The notes: generated by a model not told the origin, from the sequence alone. Positions 17,164 to 26,530 are shown, counted from the stretch's first letter. The stretch: DNA of 64,000 bases from CBDCWO01 sp965223405 (GCA_965223405.1 CBDCWO010000006.1:5704001-5768000); one strand, 5' to 3'. Translations and numbers: made by a program.

Positions 17164-17628
17164 ATGAAATCAATTGTAGCATTCCTTGTTTTGAGTCTAA
17201 CCTTTTTAGTTCCGGCTTATTCCATACATAAATCTCCGGACCATAAAGCTAAATCAGAAAGTCATGTGGTAAATCCTCAGATTAAACTTGAGGTCGATGG
17301 TGTGGTAGCCAAACCTCTCACGAAGCGTGCAATACGAGCACAAAAACGATGGCAGCGGGCCAGTAAGTGGATCGCCAAATATGCTGAGGCTTCAGGAGAA
17401 AACAGAGTTGTGGCAGCTGCTCTGCTGGCATTTTTTATTGGTGCTTTGGGAATCCACCGTGTTTACTTAGGGGGAAATGGTCTGTTGATACTGGGATACA
17501 TTTTTACTATCGGAGGATTGTTTGGTATCCTGCCTTTGATCGATTTTATACGTATCGTTTCAGGAGGTATTGACCATTATGAAGGTAACGACGCCCTATT
17601 CGCGGCATTCCAATCTTTTGGAACTTAG
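17164..17628 (+). CDS. TM2-domain membrane protein
   Basis: 154 residues: a signal peptide or first TM (about 1-19), a basic linker (KRAIRAQKRWQRASKW), then a TM2 domain at about 80-145. The domain has the usual pair of hydrophobic helices around LGIHRVYLGGN and the turn leading to PLIDFIRI. TM2 proteins are widespread and of unknown function. It is a single gene; its stop is 10 bp from the convergent Lrp gene. Confidence 0.85.
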   Translation: MKSIVAFLVLSLTFLVPAYSIHKSPDHKAKSESHVVNPQIKLEVDGVVAKPLTKRAIRAQKRWQRASKWIAKYAEASGENRVVAAALLAFFIGALGIHRVYLGGNGLLILGYIFTIGGLFGILPLIDFIRIVSGGIDHYEGNDALFAAFQSFGT

Positions 17629-17638
17629 AATATTGGTA

Positions 17639-18154
17639 TTATTTAGTTTCGAGATAGTAATTCTTTGAATTGTCGGTTCCAGGAATTTCGAGAGCCACAT
17701 TTCTGATAAAAGCCGTTTCAAACGATACTACGGTATTGGTTCCTTCAACTCCGTTTATAGTCTGAATTTTTTCGTAGACTACATCCCTCAAATGGGTGTT
17801 GTTTACAGCATAGATCTTGACCATTATGGCATATCTACCTGCAATATTTACGCATTCTACTACCTCTGGAATAGATCGTAAGGCGGCTACAATAGGATAA
17901 AGCAATTTGGGTTCGGATATGATAATTTGCGTGAAAGCGCAGGTTTCGTATCCTAAAGCACCAGGGCTTAAGCTGAATGTAGCTTTATCAATCACTCCTA
18001 ATTCCTGCAATTTCTTCACCCGCTGATGGACTAAAGAATTGGATATCTTAAGGTTTTCTGCCAATTGAGAAAAAGCAAGACGGGCATTTTTGATCAATTT
18101 TCCCAAAATCCGTTTATCTGTCGCATCAAGTTGATTATTTAAAGTATAATTCAT
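17639..18154 (-). CDS. Lrp/AsnC-family transcriptional regulator
   Basis: 171 residues. The N-terminal winged helix (LDATDKRILGKLIKNARLAF, ISNSLVHQRVKKLQELGVI) and the C-terminal RAM (ligand-binding) domain (about 75-155) give the standard Lrp/AsnC length and order. Members sense amino acids or related metabolites and often repress their own gene. A perfect AT-rich palindrome lies 34 bp upstream of its start, between it and the divergent marC-like gene, so it may control both. Confidence 0.9.
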   Translation of the reverse strand: MNYTLNNQLDATDKRILGKLIKNARLAFSQLAENLKISNSLVHQRVKKLQELGVIDKATFSLSPGALGYETCAFTQIIISEPKLLYPIVAALRSIPEVVECVNIAGRYAIMVKIYAVNNTHLRDVVYEKIQTINGVEGTNTVVSFETAFIRNVALEIPGTDNSKNYYLETK

Positions 18155-18187
18155 TAATTAAATTTGTCAAATTAACACAGTATGAGC

Positions 18188-18207
18188 TATAAATAAATCT
18201 ATTTATA
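18188..18207. promoter_or_regulatory. Palindromic candidate Lrp operator
   Basis: TATAAATA-AATC-TATTTATA is a perfect inverted repeat with 8-bp arms in the 135-bp divergent gap between the Lrp-like and MarC genes. The minus strand just beyond has TATATTTG, a -7-like element, about 10 bp further from the lrp start. AT-rich palindromes are typical Lrp/AsnC binding sites. Confidence 0.4.
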
Positions 18208-18289
18208 ACAAATATAGTGAATATATAGTTATTATTACTTTATTTTGCCCAATTAATAGTTATTAATTAATTGTATAAAGTTAGGTGTT

Positions 18290-18865
18290 ATGATTCTAAA
18301 AGCGATTTTGTCCTCTACTCTAATACTATTTTCAGTCATTGATATTGTAGGTATTATCCCGGTGATATTGGACATGAAACGTCAAGGGGTAAAGATTCAT
18401 CCTTCCACAGCCACTATCATTGCCGGATTCGTTATGTGTACCTTCTTATTCTGCGGCACTACCCTATTGGGATTATTTGGAATCGAGGTGAGAGCATTTG
18501 CCCTGGCAGGTGCATTGATTATTTTTATTATTGGATTGGAAATGACGCTGGGTATTAGGTTCTTTCGGGATCTCACCGTTGAAGGAAGCAATGGCTCAAT
18601 TGTCCCTACAGCCTTTCCGCTGATAGCTGGTGCCGGTACCCTTACAACGATTATTACACTTAGGTCTCAATTTGATTCGGTACCTATATTTATTGCCATA
18701 TTGATCAATCTGGTTGTTGTGTTTGTAGTACTCAGGGCTTCGGGCTGGATGAGTACAAAGATTAACGATAATGCGGCAAATACTATGAGGAAAGTGTTTG
18801 GCATTTTACTTTTAGCGATTGCATTTCAAATGTTTATCAGCCAATTGCCAAATATTATTCCGTAG
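18290..18865 (+). CDS. MarC-family integral membrane protein
   Basis: 191 residues with six hydrophobic segments. The sequence around SVIDIVGIIPVILDM, the GLFGIEVRAFALAGALIIFIIG block and the AFPLIAGAGTLTTIITL signature identify the MarC family (formerly tied to antibiotic resistance, now of unknown transport function). It is divergent from the Lrp-like regulator, which may control it. Confidence 0.9.
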   Translation: MILKAILSSTLILFSVIDIVGIIPVILDMKRQGVKIHPSTATIIAGFVMCTFLFCGTTLLGLFGIEVRAFALAGALIIFIIGLEMTLGIRFFRDLTVEGSNGSIVPTAFPLIAGAGTLTTIITLRSQFDSVPIFIAILINLVVVFVVLRASGWMSTKINDNAANTMRKVFGILLLAIAFQMFISQLPNIIP

Positions 18866-18907
18866 ACTCTACCAGAGCTCTAGTGTATTAGGAGTGAAGT
18901 AATGGGC

Positions 18908-19069
18908 GGTTAGAACGATGTAGATTTTATTCAAGATCAAGATCCGCGACCTCATAGAATTGCAAGACTTACAGAGCGAAAAACGTAGGCATAACCGTGG
19001 TTATGGCGAGGCTGTCTGCCTAAGGCAGGGCTTTTCAACCTTTCAGCCGGCAGGGATCAAGTTCTAACC
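18908..19069. repeat. 162-bp palindrome-rich element with GGTTAGAAC ends
   Basis: Perfect 9-bp inverted ends GGTTAGAAC (18908-18916) and GTTCTAACC (19061-19069) bound a stretch with strong internal palindromes: CATAACC-GT-GGTTATG and CTGCC-TAA-GGCAG. It fills most of the 256-bp convergent gap between the marC-like and LVIVD genes. The interior is more GC-rich than the surroundings. It may be a REP/MITE-type repeat, but no other copy is in this window. Confidence 0.45.
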
Positions 19070-19121
19070 TCTTCTTATTTTGTCCCTAATGCACTGTGCC
19101 TCAAGAATTAGAAACTTTAGC

Positions 19122-21236
19122 CTAGTTCAGTAGGTGAACTTTTTGAATAAATGTCTTATTATTGGTTTTAATACTTATGATATAAATGCCAGTCACGAGA
19201 TCGGAACAGTTGAGGAGATAACTGTCTTGGCCCCTAAATTCATTTTTATCAATGTTTAGCGTTTTAATCTTGCTACCACTCACATCAGTAATTTGTATTT
19301 CTTTGATGAACTCAAAGTTCGTATTTCCGGTGTTTTTTATCCATAGGTATCCATTTGAAGGATTCGGATAAATGTTAAACCCCGAATTATGCCATCTTGT
19401 ATTATTTTGAACAGCTGTCGTACCTGGATTGTATTTTAGTACATATACGCCTGCCAATTGATCCAAGATAAAAATCGTGTCATTGCGGGCATATATATCC
19501 TGAGCCAAATAAGTATTGCTGTAATTGGTGATCAAAGTCGGATTCTGGGGTTTAGAAATATCAAAAATGCTTAGCCCATGACTAGATCGAGCAGCATAGA
19601 GTTGGTTTTCGGTGATGAATAAATTTTGTGCACTTCGGGTATATATTTTATTTTCCAATAAAATTGGATGGGCAGGGTCACTCACATCAAAAATATCTAC
19701 GTTTCTGGAAATTGCAACATATAAGTAGTTTTCATGCGTGATCATATCCCGGATATGATTTGGATAATTGATAGAATCTACCAATGTCATACGCAAAGGA
19801 TTTGAAATATCAAATACCTTTAGGCTAACACCTATTTCGCTGACATATAAAAATTCATCTCTTAATAATAGTTTAGATATTTCCTTTTTCGTACTGAACG
19901 TATCAATAATCTTAGGATTCATGGGATCAGTAATATCTGCCGTGTAAATACCCGTAGTAGGCCAGGTAGATACAATATAAGCGTAATTTCCCTTTACTAA
20001 AACCTGACCCAATAAACCTGTAACGATGGTTGAGATGATGGAAAATGTTCCATCAGCATTCATCTTATAAATTGTAAAGCCATAATCTCCAGCGGCAGCA
20101 TATATATAAGGAAATGTTAGGGTAAACCCTGTTGTGAAAACAGGATCTAACGATAGAGGAAAGGCATAACCCAGTACTTCTGGGTTTTTAATATCTAAAA
20201 CACGAGGACCATAATTTCCTGAGGCTAGGTAAAGCTTATTATCAAAGTATTCCATTTTATAACAGCTTGAGCCATATGGCAAATGATATATATTCTTTGG
20301 AGCATATGCATCAGACACATCAAACATTTGAATGCCAGCATCCTGCTCAAAGCCAAAAACAATATCTCCATGTTTATTTACATCATCCCAAGGTGTGTTG
20401 ATGGTGGATAGTAAAAAGATATTTTCAGGATTAGAAACGTCATAAATAAATGCTCCATGGCCCTGACCGGCTGCATATAAAAAGCCATTGTCTACAATCA
20501 TTCTGTTGATGAACTTTACCCAAGCTGATCCTAATCTTCCTGGCTTCCCCATTTCATCAATTTGAAAAATATATAGCGAATCGGAGGAACCGATATAAAG
20601 AGTGTCATCCACTGCGAATGTCGAGGGAATATAGGATTCATTGGGAAGCACATATTTTGTAAATGATAATTCTGTCAAATCTGAAATATTGATGATCCCT
20701 ATCCAATCTGATCGATGCGCTGTGAAAGCGTAGTCTCCCACAAATTGAATACTAGATGCAGATTCATCCATATTGAAGGAGGTAATCAGATTAGGGTATT
20801 CGGGCGTCTCAAGGTCAAATATTTGCATACTCTTGCGTGAGTCCAATATAAACAGATGATTTCTGTAAATTTCAATTGCTCTCCCAGATGGATTTAAAAT
20901 TGCATTTTGGGGGATTACCATTCCATCCGGATGGACTTCAGAAATATACATGGAATCCGCATCCAAAGAGTAAATTAGATTGTCCTTTATTGTAAAATCC
21001 AAAATCATTTTCCCAATTAGAGTATTTGAGACTTCAATAGGATTCATCGGATCGGAAATATCCAAAGTGATCATGACAGCTCCGCTGTTCAAAAATGCAT
21101 AATCATCTTGAAATACAATTTGATAACTTGGACCATAACCCCACCTTTCTAACAATTCAAAATCATCCTCTTGTGCTTGAATCTTGTAGATTGATACTAT
21201 TAACAAACTAATTAGAATATATTTGACTATTCTCAT
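19122..21236 (-). CDS. LVIVD-repeat surface protein with T9SS sorting domain
   Basis: 704 residues with a signal peptide (about 1-21). Most of the length is a beta-propeller of LVIVD-type repeats: units of about 40 residues ending in forms such as (V/I)FD(I/V)S(D/N)P-x-(N/H)P. The C-terminal 80 residues are a type A T9SS sorting domain, opening with NIYPNPSNG and ending in YIISIKTNNKTF-like strands. The protein is therefore exported, crosses the outer membrane by type IX secretion and is attached or released. The ligand is unknown. A single gene. Confidence 0.85.
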   Translation of the reverse strand: MRIVKYILISLLIVSIYKIQAQEDDFELLERWGYGPSYQIVFQDDYAFLNSGAVMITLDISDPMNPIEVSNTLIGKMILDFTIKDNLIYSLDADSMYISEVHPDGMVIPQNAILNPSGRAIEIYRNHLFILDSRKSMQIFDLETPEYPNLITSFNMDESASSIQFVGDYAFTAHRSDWIGIINISDLTELSFTKYVLPNESYIPSTFAVDDTLYIGSSDSLYIFQIDEMGKPGRLGSAWVKFINRMIVDNGFLYAAGQGHGAFIYDVSNPENIFLLSTINTPWDDVNKHGDIVFGFEQDAGIQMFDVSDAYAPKNIYHLPYGSSCYKMEYFDNKLYLASGNYGPRVLDIKNPEVLGYAFPLSLDPVFTTGFTLTFPYIYAAAGDYGFTIYKMNADGTFSIISTIVTGLLGQVLVKGNYAYIVSTWPTTGIYTADITDPMNPKIIDTFSTKKEISKLLLRDEFLYVSEIGVSLKVFDISNPLRMTLVDSINYPNHIRDMITHENYLYVAISRNVDIFDVSDPAHPILLENKIYTRSAQNLFITENQLYAARSSHGLSIFDISKPQNPTLITNYSNTYLAQDIYARNDTIFILDQLAGVYVLKYNPGTTAVQNNTRWHNSGFNIYPNPSNGYLWIKNTGNTNFEFIKEIQITDVSGSKIKTLNIDKNEFRGQDSYLLNCSDLVTGIYIISIKTNNKTFIQKVHLLN

Positions 21237-21498
21237 GGTATCTTTTTTAGGCTTCGTGCAAAAACTTCCATTCTGAAACCAATGAAAGCTATTCCACAGT
21301 CAAATTCAATGAGGGAAATCATTTTGTTTTAACGTTAATACTGTAAATGATAAGTCTTGAGTGAATTGTGAAAGCACTAGTACGATTTGACAGGAATGAT
21401 GTTGGTCGATGATTGTAAGTACTTCAGAATTCTAACCGAGAAGATCAAAGAATAATTCTGAAATATCAGTAGTTTAGGATTTTGTTTACAATCATAAC

Positions 21499-22638
21499 AT
21501 GAAAATCCTTCTGCTTGAAGCGTTTTATACCGGATCTCATCAACGATGGGCACAAGATCTGCGGAGGTATTCAGCTCACGAAATTGAAATACTTAAATTA
21601 CCCGGGCGTCACTGGAAGTGGCGGATGCATGGAGGGGCCATTACTTTGGCCAAGAGATATCTCGAAATGGAATGGTCTGCGGATTTGATAATAGCGACCG
21701 ACATGGTTCATGCCGGATTGTTTATGTCGATGACCCGTCATAAAACACAAAATGCGAAATTGCTGATTTATTACCATGAAAATCAGTTAACCTACCCCTG
21801 GTCACCTACAGATCCGGATGTCGATATGGATAGAGACAACCATTACGCATTTATCAATTACTCTGACGCGTGTATCGCAGACCGGATATTATTTAATTCA
21901 AACTACCATAAAGAGGCTTTTTTGGAAGCGCTACCTCAATTTTTGCACCAATTTCCCGACTACCGAAATCTGGAAACGATAAAGTCGATCCGAAATAAGG
22001 CTTCCACACTTTATATTGGTTTGGACCTAAAGTCTTTTGATTTGGTTTCTGCTAAATCACCTTCCAAAAGTATCCCAAGAATCCTTTGGAATCATCGCTG
22101 GGAATACGATAAAAATCCAGAGCAATTTTACCAACTGTTAATCTTTCTGAAGCAGAATCGGATTCCGTTTGAATTAATTATTTTGGGAGAGAGGACTGGT
22201 AAATACCCTTTGGTTTTTGATTCGATAAAAACTCAATTTCAAAGCGAGATTCTACGTATGGGATATGTCGATAGTTTGCAAGAGTACGTTTCGTGGCTGA
22301 AATCTGCAGATTTATTACCGGTTACTTCGAACCAGGATTTTTTTGGGATTAGTGTAGTAGAGGCAATGTATTGTGGTGTACAACCTATCTTACCATATAG
22401 ATTAGCTTACCCTGAACATATACCTTCGGACCAACCCAATATATTTTACAGGAGTGTTACCGAATTGCAAGATCTTACGAAAATGACTCTTACCACTCCA
22501 CGGTTACGAAAGAAAAAAATTAGTGCTTGGGTGAAAAAATATGATTGGTCTGTTATGATTCAGCAGTATGACCGGGTATTTACCAATCTGCAATTCACTC
22601 CAAATTGCTCAAACCTGCCCGACAGCCATAAGCAATAG
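21499..22638 (+). CDS. DUF3524 glycosyltransferase, tRNA-queuosine mannosyltransferase-like
   Basis: 379 residues. The opening ILLLEAFYTGSHQRWA, then LPGRHWKWRMHGGA, YYHENQLTYPW and FNSNYHKEAF, match the DUF3524 N-terminal domain of GTDC1-type proteins, whose vertebrate member mannosylates queuosine in tRNA-Asp. A GT4-like C-terminal half follows (WNHRWEYDKNPEQF, FFGISVVEAMYCG with the donor-binding Glu). The bacterial members are presumed to act on the same modified nucleoside; this is inference. Its last 44 bp overlap the convergent SUMF1-like gene. Confidence 0.82.
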   Translation: MKILLLEAFYTGSHQRWAQDLRRYSAHEIEILKLPGRHWKWRMHGGAITLAKRYLEMEWSADLIIATDMVHAGLFMSMTRHKTQNAKLLIYYHENQLTYPWSPTDPDVDMDRDNHYAFINYSDACIADRILFNSNYHKEAFLEALPQFLHQFPDYRNLETIKSIRNKASTLYIGLDLKSFDLVSAKSPSKSIPRILWNHRWEYDKNPEQFYQLLIFLKQNRIPFELIILGERTGKYPLVFDSIKTQFQSEILRMGYVDSLQEYVSWLKSADLLPVTSNQDFFGISVVEAMYCGVQPILPYRLAYPEHIPSDQPNIFYRSVTELQDLTKMTLTTPRLRKKKISAWVKKYDWSVMIQQYDRVFTNLQFTPNCSNLPDSHKQ

Positions 22639-24034
22639 ACCTAGGACCTCCTGACCAAGCCCCGTAAAAGCGGTATCCAATGGGAGAATGGGGATTAAAG
22701 TCACTATAGTGTGGTTCGTAATAAAATCCACCTCCACGATATCCAAATCCTCCTTTTTCATCATTACTATCCGGCCAATCTGGATTATCTGCTTTTCCAA
22801 ATGATAATTTCCCATCCCCATGGGATCCGGTAAAATCTCTGCCTATCGCATTGCCTATAGTAATTACTTTCTCCCATACGCTTCCGCTAAGATCCATTAC
22901 CCAATAATAAGAAGCTCCAAATACATCTCGGTTATTGTCGTTTAGCTGAGATTCTACCCAATCATTTTTCAATTTTAAATTTTTATCTGTATCTACAAAC
23001 CTTTCCAAACGATCATAATTATTGGTTCCCCAAACAAACTCTCCAGCTATAGGAGTGCCAGGACCTCGACATGCCTTCTCATATTCTAACTCGGTCAATG
23101 GACGAAGTCCTGCCCAATCCATATACGCACATCCATCAGTCCAACTTATAAAATTCATAGGTCGCTTCGGATTCTTGGCTTCATAACTCCCATTTTCCAG
23201 ATAGATCCCTCCCCTATTCTGATGATAACCTCTACCTCCAATTGGTGATCGCTGGTAGGTCCAATTGTCAGGTAAGGTATTCAGAAAATCGACATATTGA
23301 CCTTGGTTAAGTTCGTATTTCATAATATAAAACGGATCAAAACCCTTAGGAAAAGAGGCAGGAATAGGCCCTTTCTGGTCCCCGTTATACAATTCATTTA
23401 TACTTTGGTAAAACAAATTTCCGCTGACAGGTCCGATTTCGATTTTATCTTCATTCTCAATTCGATATAGACCTGCGGGCTGACCCTTTCCATCTGCTCG
23501 ATACATAGAAGCAAAATTAAGAGCTGCCGGATCTGGTGAACCCAAGGTAAAAGGACCAGATGGGATGTACACCATTTCTAATCCCATTACTTTTAATCCC
23601 TCCATTTTAGAGCGGTTAATTCGTGTTCGGGCTGTATCCAGAAAAACTTGAATTTTCAAATCAATATTTCCTCGAAAACTTCCATTAGTTTTAATCATGA
23701 ATCCGGTCCCTGACTTTGATCTTTGGCAGAGTATGGATACTTTAGAATTTCTATTTTTTAATACTATAGGTGGTTTTATAGGACTAATGTAGGCATGGTT
23801 ATTCCAATACTCACCAAACTTAATAAAAATCCAAACAGCGTCGTGGTTTTTACTATTGTTCCAGGCATTATCCCAGGCCAAATCGAATATGACACTGGGC
23901 TGACTTTGGTTTACACCTGATCTCAAGACCGGTCTGACATTGTCAATAACCAAATTTGTAGAATACACCGGTGCCATAAATAAGAACGCCATAAGGATCA
24001 AAGACAGTGATTTTGAGGTATGGAAGAATTTCAT
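22595..24034 (-). CDS. Exported SUMF1/FGE-sulfatase-domain protein
   Basis: 479 residues with a signal peptide (about 1-25). A unique N-terminal beta region (about 30-150) precedes a formylglycine-generating-enzyme-like fold (about 150-479): MVYIPSGPFTLGS, YIMKYELNQGQYVDFLN, PMNFISWTDGCAYMDWAGLRPLTELEYEKACRG, and a late GYRGGGFY. The paired cysteines that serve catalysis in true FGEs are not evident near the C terminus (one Cys, in YGCRAG). It is more likely a structural or binding protein than a sulfatase activator. No operon partner. Confidence 0.8.
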   Translation of the reverse strand: MKFFHTSKSLSLILMAFLFMAPVYSTNLVIDNVRPVLRSGVNQSQPSVIFDLAWDNAWNNSKNHDAVWIFIKFGEYWNNHAYISPIKPPIVLKNRNSKVSILCQRSKSGTGFMIKTNGSFRGNIDLKIQVFLDTARTRINRSKMEGLKVMGLEMVYIPSGPFTLGSPDPAALNFASMYRADGKGQPAGLYRIENEDKIEIGPVSGNLFYQSINELYNGDQKGPIPASFPKGFDPFYIMKYELNQGQYVDFLNTLPDNWTYQRSPIGGRGYHQNRGGIYLENGSYEAKNPKRPMNFISWTDGCAYMDWAGLRPLTELEYEKACRGPGTPIAGEFVWGTNNYDRLERFVDTDKNLKLKNDWVESQLNDNNRDVFGASYYWVMDLSGSVWEKVITIGNAIGRDFTGSHGDGKLSFGKADNPDWPDSNDEKGGFGYRGGGFYYEPHYSDFNPHSPIGYRFYGAWSGGPRSIAYGCRAGLSNLE

Positions 24035-24598
24035 TTGGTAACAAAGGTTTAGTTTTAGTAAATGGATTCCAGGACTCCAAGCAAACTGATAGGAGCGGAA
24101 GTTAAAATTAAGAAAAATGGAAGACTATGCCTTTGTAGAACGAATTAATATCTATTCATTTTCGGGGACTTGTTTGCTTAATAATGAAATGAGGATCTGG
24201 ACTTGGATTATATGAGATTGAGGAAGGAAGGTAGACTAGTGAGTCCACTCCGAAAAGTCAACCTCAAAGCCTTCGGTAAAAATAATTTGGTTTTAGAATT
24301 TGCCCACGCTCGCCTCCGACTCCTAAAGGAAAGTCCTCCCGCATAACTTGCTGTAAATGAATGCGTGACTGCATTCCCTTTTGGGCTAGGGTAAAGAATG
24401 GATTTGTGGGCGGAGGCCCTTTAGGGTTAGGGTGGCGGGAGAGTATACAGTATTTTGCATTATTTCAAGTATTCTTTTTAAATGACAGTTTTCAGAGTAG
24501 ACTCACTAGTTGCCTATTTATAGCATATATTTATTTAATAAGAGCTCTGGGATAGCTGACCGCATTACCTACACCAATAATCTTAATGGTTCCTATAT
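24035..24598. other. Gene-free stretch holding MITE copy 2
   Basis: 564 bp between the SUMF1-like and GLPGLI-like genes. The 276-bp element occupies 24235-24510. In 24035-24234 and 24511-24598 I see no ORF, terminator or promoter match worth listing. The apparent 64-codon frame across 24361-24555 is element sequence. Confidence 0.5.
24235..24510 (-). mobile_element. 276-bp MITE-like element, copy 2
   Basis: Reverse-oriented copy of 4644-4919, the same length and with about seven base differences seen by eye. The ends are ACTAGTGAGTCCACTCCG and CAGAGTAGACTCACTAGT. The internal hairpin is kept although its loop changed (GAATGC-GTGACT-GCATTC). CTAG at each end is a plausible 4-bp target duplication. 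Near identity implies recent movement. Confidence 0.85.
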
Positions 24599-25318
24599 TT
24601 AGAATTTGAAGCTGCCCATTTCATTAGCAAATTCCTCCAAAGTCTTCTCCGTATAACCACCGGGATACTCCAAGTCCGCGGACCTTACCTTGGTAGATAA
24701 ATTTATAGCTGATATTACGATTTTGACTCCGGACATCGATAAAGTATATTCCAAAGGTACCCCATTTAAGGTGCCTAAATTGAGAGATTCCATACCATAG
24801 CCCACTATAGGGACTTGTAATGAAGGAGCTACATATGCTTCCATATCAGGTCCATCAGTAGTTCCGTAATCTATTTTTATGCGATAACAATCATATCCCA
24901 GTATCTCTTTCCTCTGACCTGAAAATCTGGTTATGTCTGGTACCGGCATCTCTTTAATGCCTTGATCTTTGATTTGATTAAGTTCATCTTCCTGCAGCCT
25001 GATTTTATATTTCCTACCCATCATGTCGTAAAACATAGTAACTGCGTCACCCTTCATTTCCTTAAAATACTGAGTATGTATCAGACCATTCATCACATTA
25101 ATTTCTGTCCTGGATCTTTTATTATTCCAGTAAATATTCATTTTGAAATTATCAAGCATTTGGCTTATATCGAATCCATCCGATTCACCATCACTACCCA
25201 AATCGAATTCCGGAATCTGAATGGAGTACTCAATTTTACCCTGTTTTAATGGTTTTTGAGCTATTAGACCTTGATAGTAAATCAGTAGTCCTAGCAAAAT
25301 GAAGAAATATTTTTTCAT
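24599..25318 (-). CDS. Exported GLPGLI/DUF4412-like protein
   Basis: 239 residues with a signal peptide (about 1-20). The pattern KQGKIEYSIQIP near the N terminus, GYDCYRIKIDYG in the middle, then AYVAPSLQVP and a following GVPLEY, fits the exported GLPGLI/DUF4412 group of Bacteroidota, in which a conserved Cys sits in a GYDC-like motif. Function unknown; likely periplasmic or outer-membrane associated. A single gene. Confidence 0.7.
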   Translation of the reverse strand: MKKYFFILLGLLIYYQGLIAQKPLKQGKIEYSIQIPEFDLGSDGESDGFDISQMLDNFKMNIYWNNKRSRTEINVMNGLIHTQYFKEMKGDAVTMFYDMMGRKYKIRLQEDELNQIKDQGIKEMPVPDITRFSGQRKEILGYDCYRIKIDYGTTDGPDMEAYVAPSLQVPIVGYGMESLNLGTLNGVPLEYTLSMSGVKIVISAINLSTKVRSADLEYPGGYTEKTLEEFANEMGSFKF

Positions 25319-25508
25319 TGTAATGTGATCTCTATTAATTTCTTAGCGTTAAAGATAAACAGTCGACAAGATGTGAAGTTATAAATTAGATTAACACACC
25401 AGAATCACATACTAAAGTGGTTTGAGCGTTGTCCAGATCACTTCGGACACTTTGAAAAATTCGGGCTGATGGAACCTGCTAACTTAGGTTATAAAAATTA
25501 GGCCTGCC

Positions 25509-25751
25509 TTATTGCCTAAAGGGATTATTGAATCCTTTTTCAGAATTATTTGAAACGGAGATAGGATCAAGATACATGTTGAAATACTTTACAGTTGCTT
25601 CAGTCCGATTTTGTACTTTAAACTTGTTGAAAATGCTTTTAAGATGCGTTTTTGTCGTATTTGTACTGATTTGCAATTGTTGAGAAATTTGGGTATTGGA
25701 ATATCCTTTTGCAACTAGTGCCAAGACTTCTTGTTCCTTAGGAGTAAGCAT
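25509..25751 (-). CDS. Stand-alone LuxR-type HTH protein
   Basis: 80 residues, of which about 1-60 are one LuxR/NarL helix-turn-helix (LTPKEQEVLALVAKGYSNTQISQQLQISTNTTKTHLKSIFNKFKV). There is no receiver domain; an in-frame stop lies 27 bp upstream of the ATG, so it is not simply a mis-called start. It follows the full-length response regulator on the same strand after 146 bp. It may be a natural short regulator able to compete for sites, or the surviving end of a broken response regulator. Confidence 0.65.
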   Translation of the reverse strand: MLTPKEQEVLALVAKGYSNTQISQQLQISTNTTKTHLKSIFNKFKVQNRTEATVKYFNMYLDPISVSNNSEKGFNNPFRQ

Positions 25752-25897
25752 ATCTTGATTTTTTTGGCAAAATATTCAAATTATCAGCAACTCTCCTCAC
25801 CTAAAAGTATGATATCCGATTCAATATTTAAAATGGAGTTGCTCCTAATTTTCCATTGGCATTTAGCTTTGCATAAATTAATCGCCATTCATACCCA

Positions 25898-26530
25898 TTA
25901 TACGGATTTAAGAATTTCGTGAGTTTTGGCAATAGCCTGGGTTCGTGAATTTGCATCAAGTTTAAGGTAGACATTCGAGATATGTGTCTTGATGGTATTC
26001 GTGCTTACAAATAAGTCATCGGAAATTTGCTTATTCGTTTTGCCAGCCATAATTAATTCCAGTACTTCAAACTCTCTCTGTGTCAGCGGGTTAGGGATAT
26101 TTTGATTTATCAGGTTGATATTTAGCTTACTTCTTTTGTTGGCCAGACGTTGTGCATGATTGTAATAACCTATTTCCAAAGTGGTGTAGAGATCCTTTTC
26201 ATCAAACGGCTTAACAATATATCCGGCTGGAAAAGTATCCCTAACACGCTGGATGGTATGACGATCGGCAAAAGAGGTGAGAAATACAAATGGAATCTGG
26301 TACTTTTTATTGATAATATGAGCGATGGCAATACCATCCAATTTACTTCTTAATTCGATATCCAGCAGTACCATATCCGGAGTATTGCTTCTTAATTCAT
26401 GCAGAGCCGTATTACTATCATAGGCAATCCCTGACACTTTAAAGTCGATATTGTTAAGGTAATCGCAAATATCCTCAACGATTATAGGCTCATCTTCAAC
26501 AACTAAAATCCGTATTTCTGGCATTGTCAT
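25898..26530 (-). CDS. NarL/LuxR-family response regulator (orphan)
   Basis: 210 residues. The receiver domain spans about 5-120, with phospho-acceptor Asp 57 (VLLDIEL), the acidic pocket VEDE at 11-14 and the conserved Lys in YIVKPFDE. The LuxR HTH is at about 145-205 (LTQREFEVLELIMAGKTNKQISDDLFVSTNTIKTHIS). No histidine kinase lies nearby. TATTTTTG on the minus strand (26567-26574) is a -7 match 37 bp upstream, without a clear -33. The start could also be the ATG at 26524. Confidence 0.9.
   Translation of the reverse strand: MTMPEIRILVVEDEPIIVEDICDYLNNIDFKVSGIAYDSNTALHELRSNTPDMVLLDIELRSKLDGIAIAHIINKKYQIPFVFLTSFADRHTIQRVRDTFPAGYIVKPFDEKDLYTTLEIGYYNHAQRLANKRSKLNINLINQNIPNPLTQREFEVLELIMAGKTNKQISDDLFVSTNTIKTHISNVYLKLDANSRTQAIAKTHEILKSV

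Noticed and set aside
22595..24034. Catalytic formylglycine-generating enzyme partner for the sulfatase
   Set aside because: The SUMF1-like fold is clear but the catalytic cysteine pair is not visible and the genes are 16 kb apart; an activator role is unsupported.
24361..24555. 64-codon frame
   Set aside because: Lies inside and across the end of MITE copy 2; not conserved as protein in copy 1.
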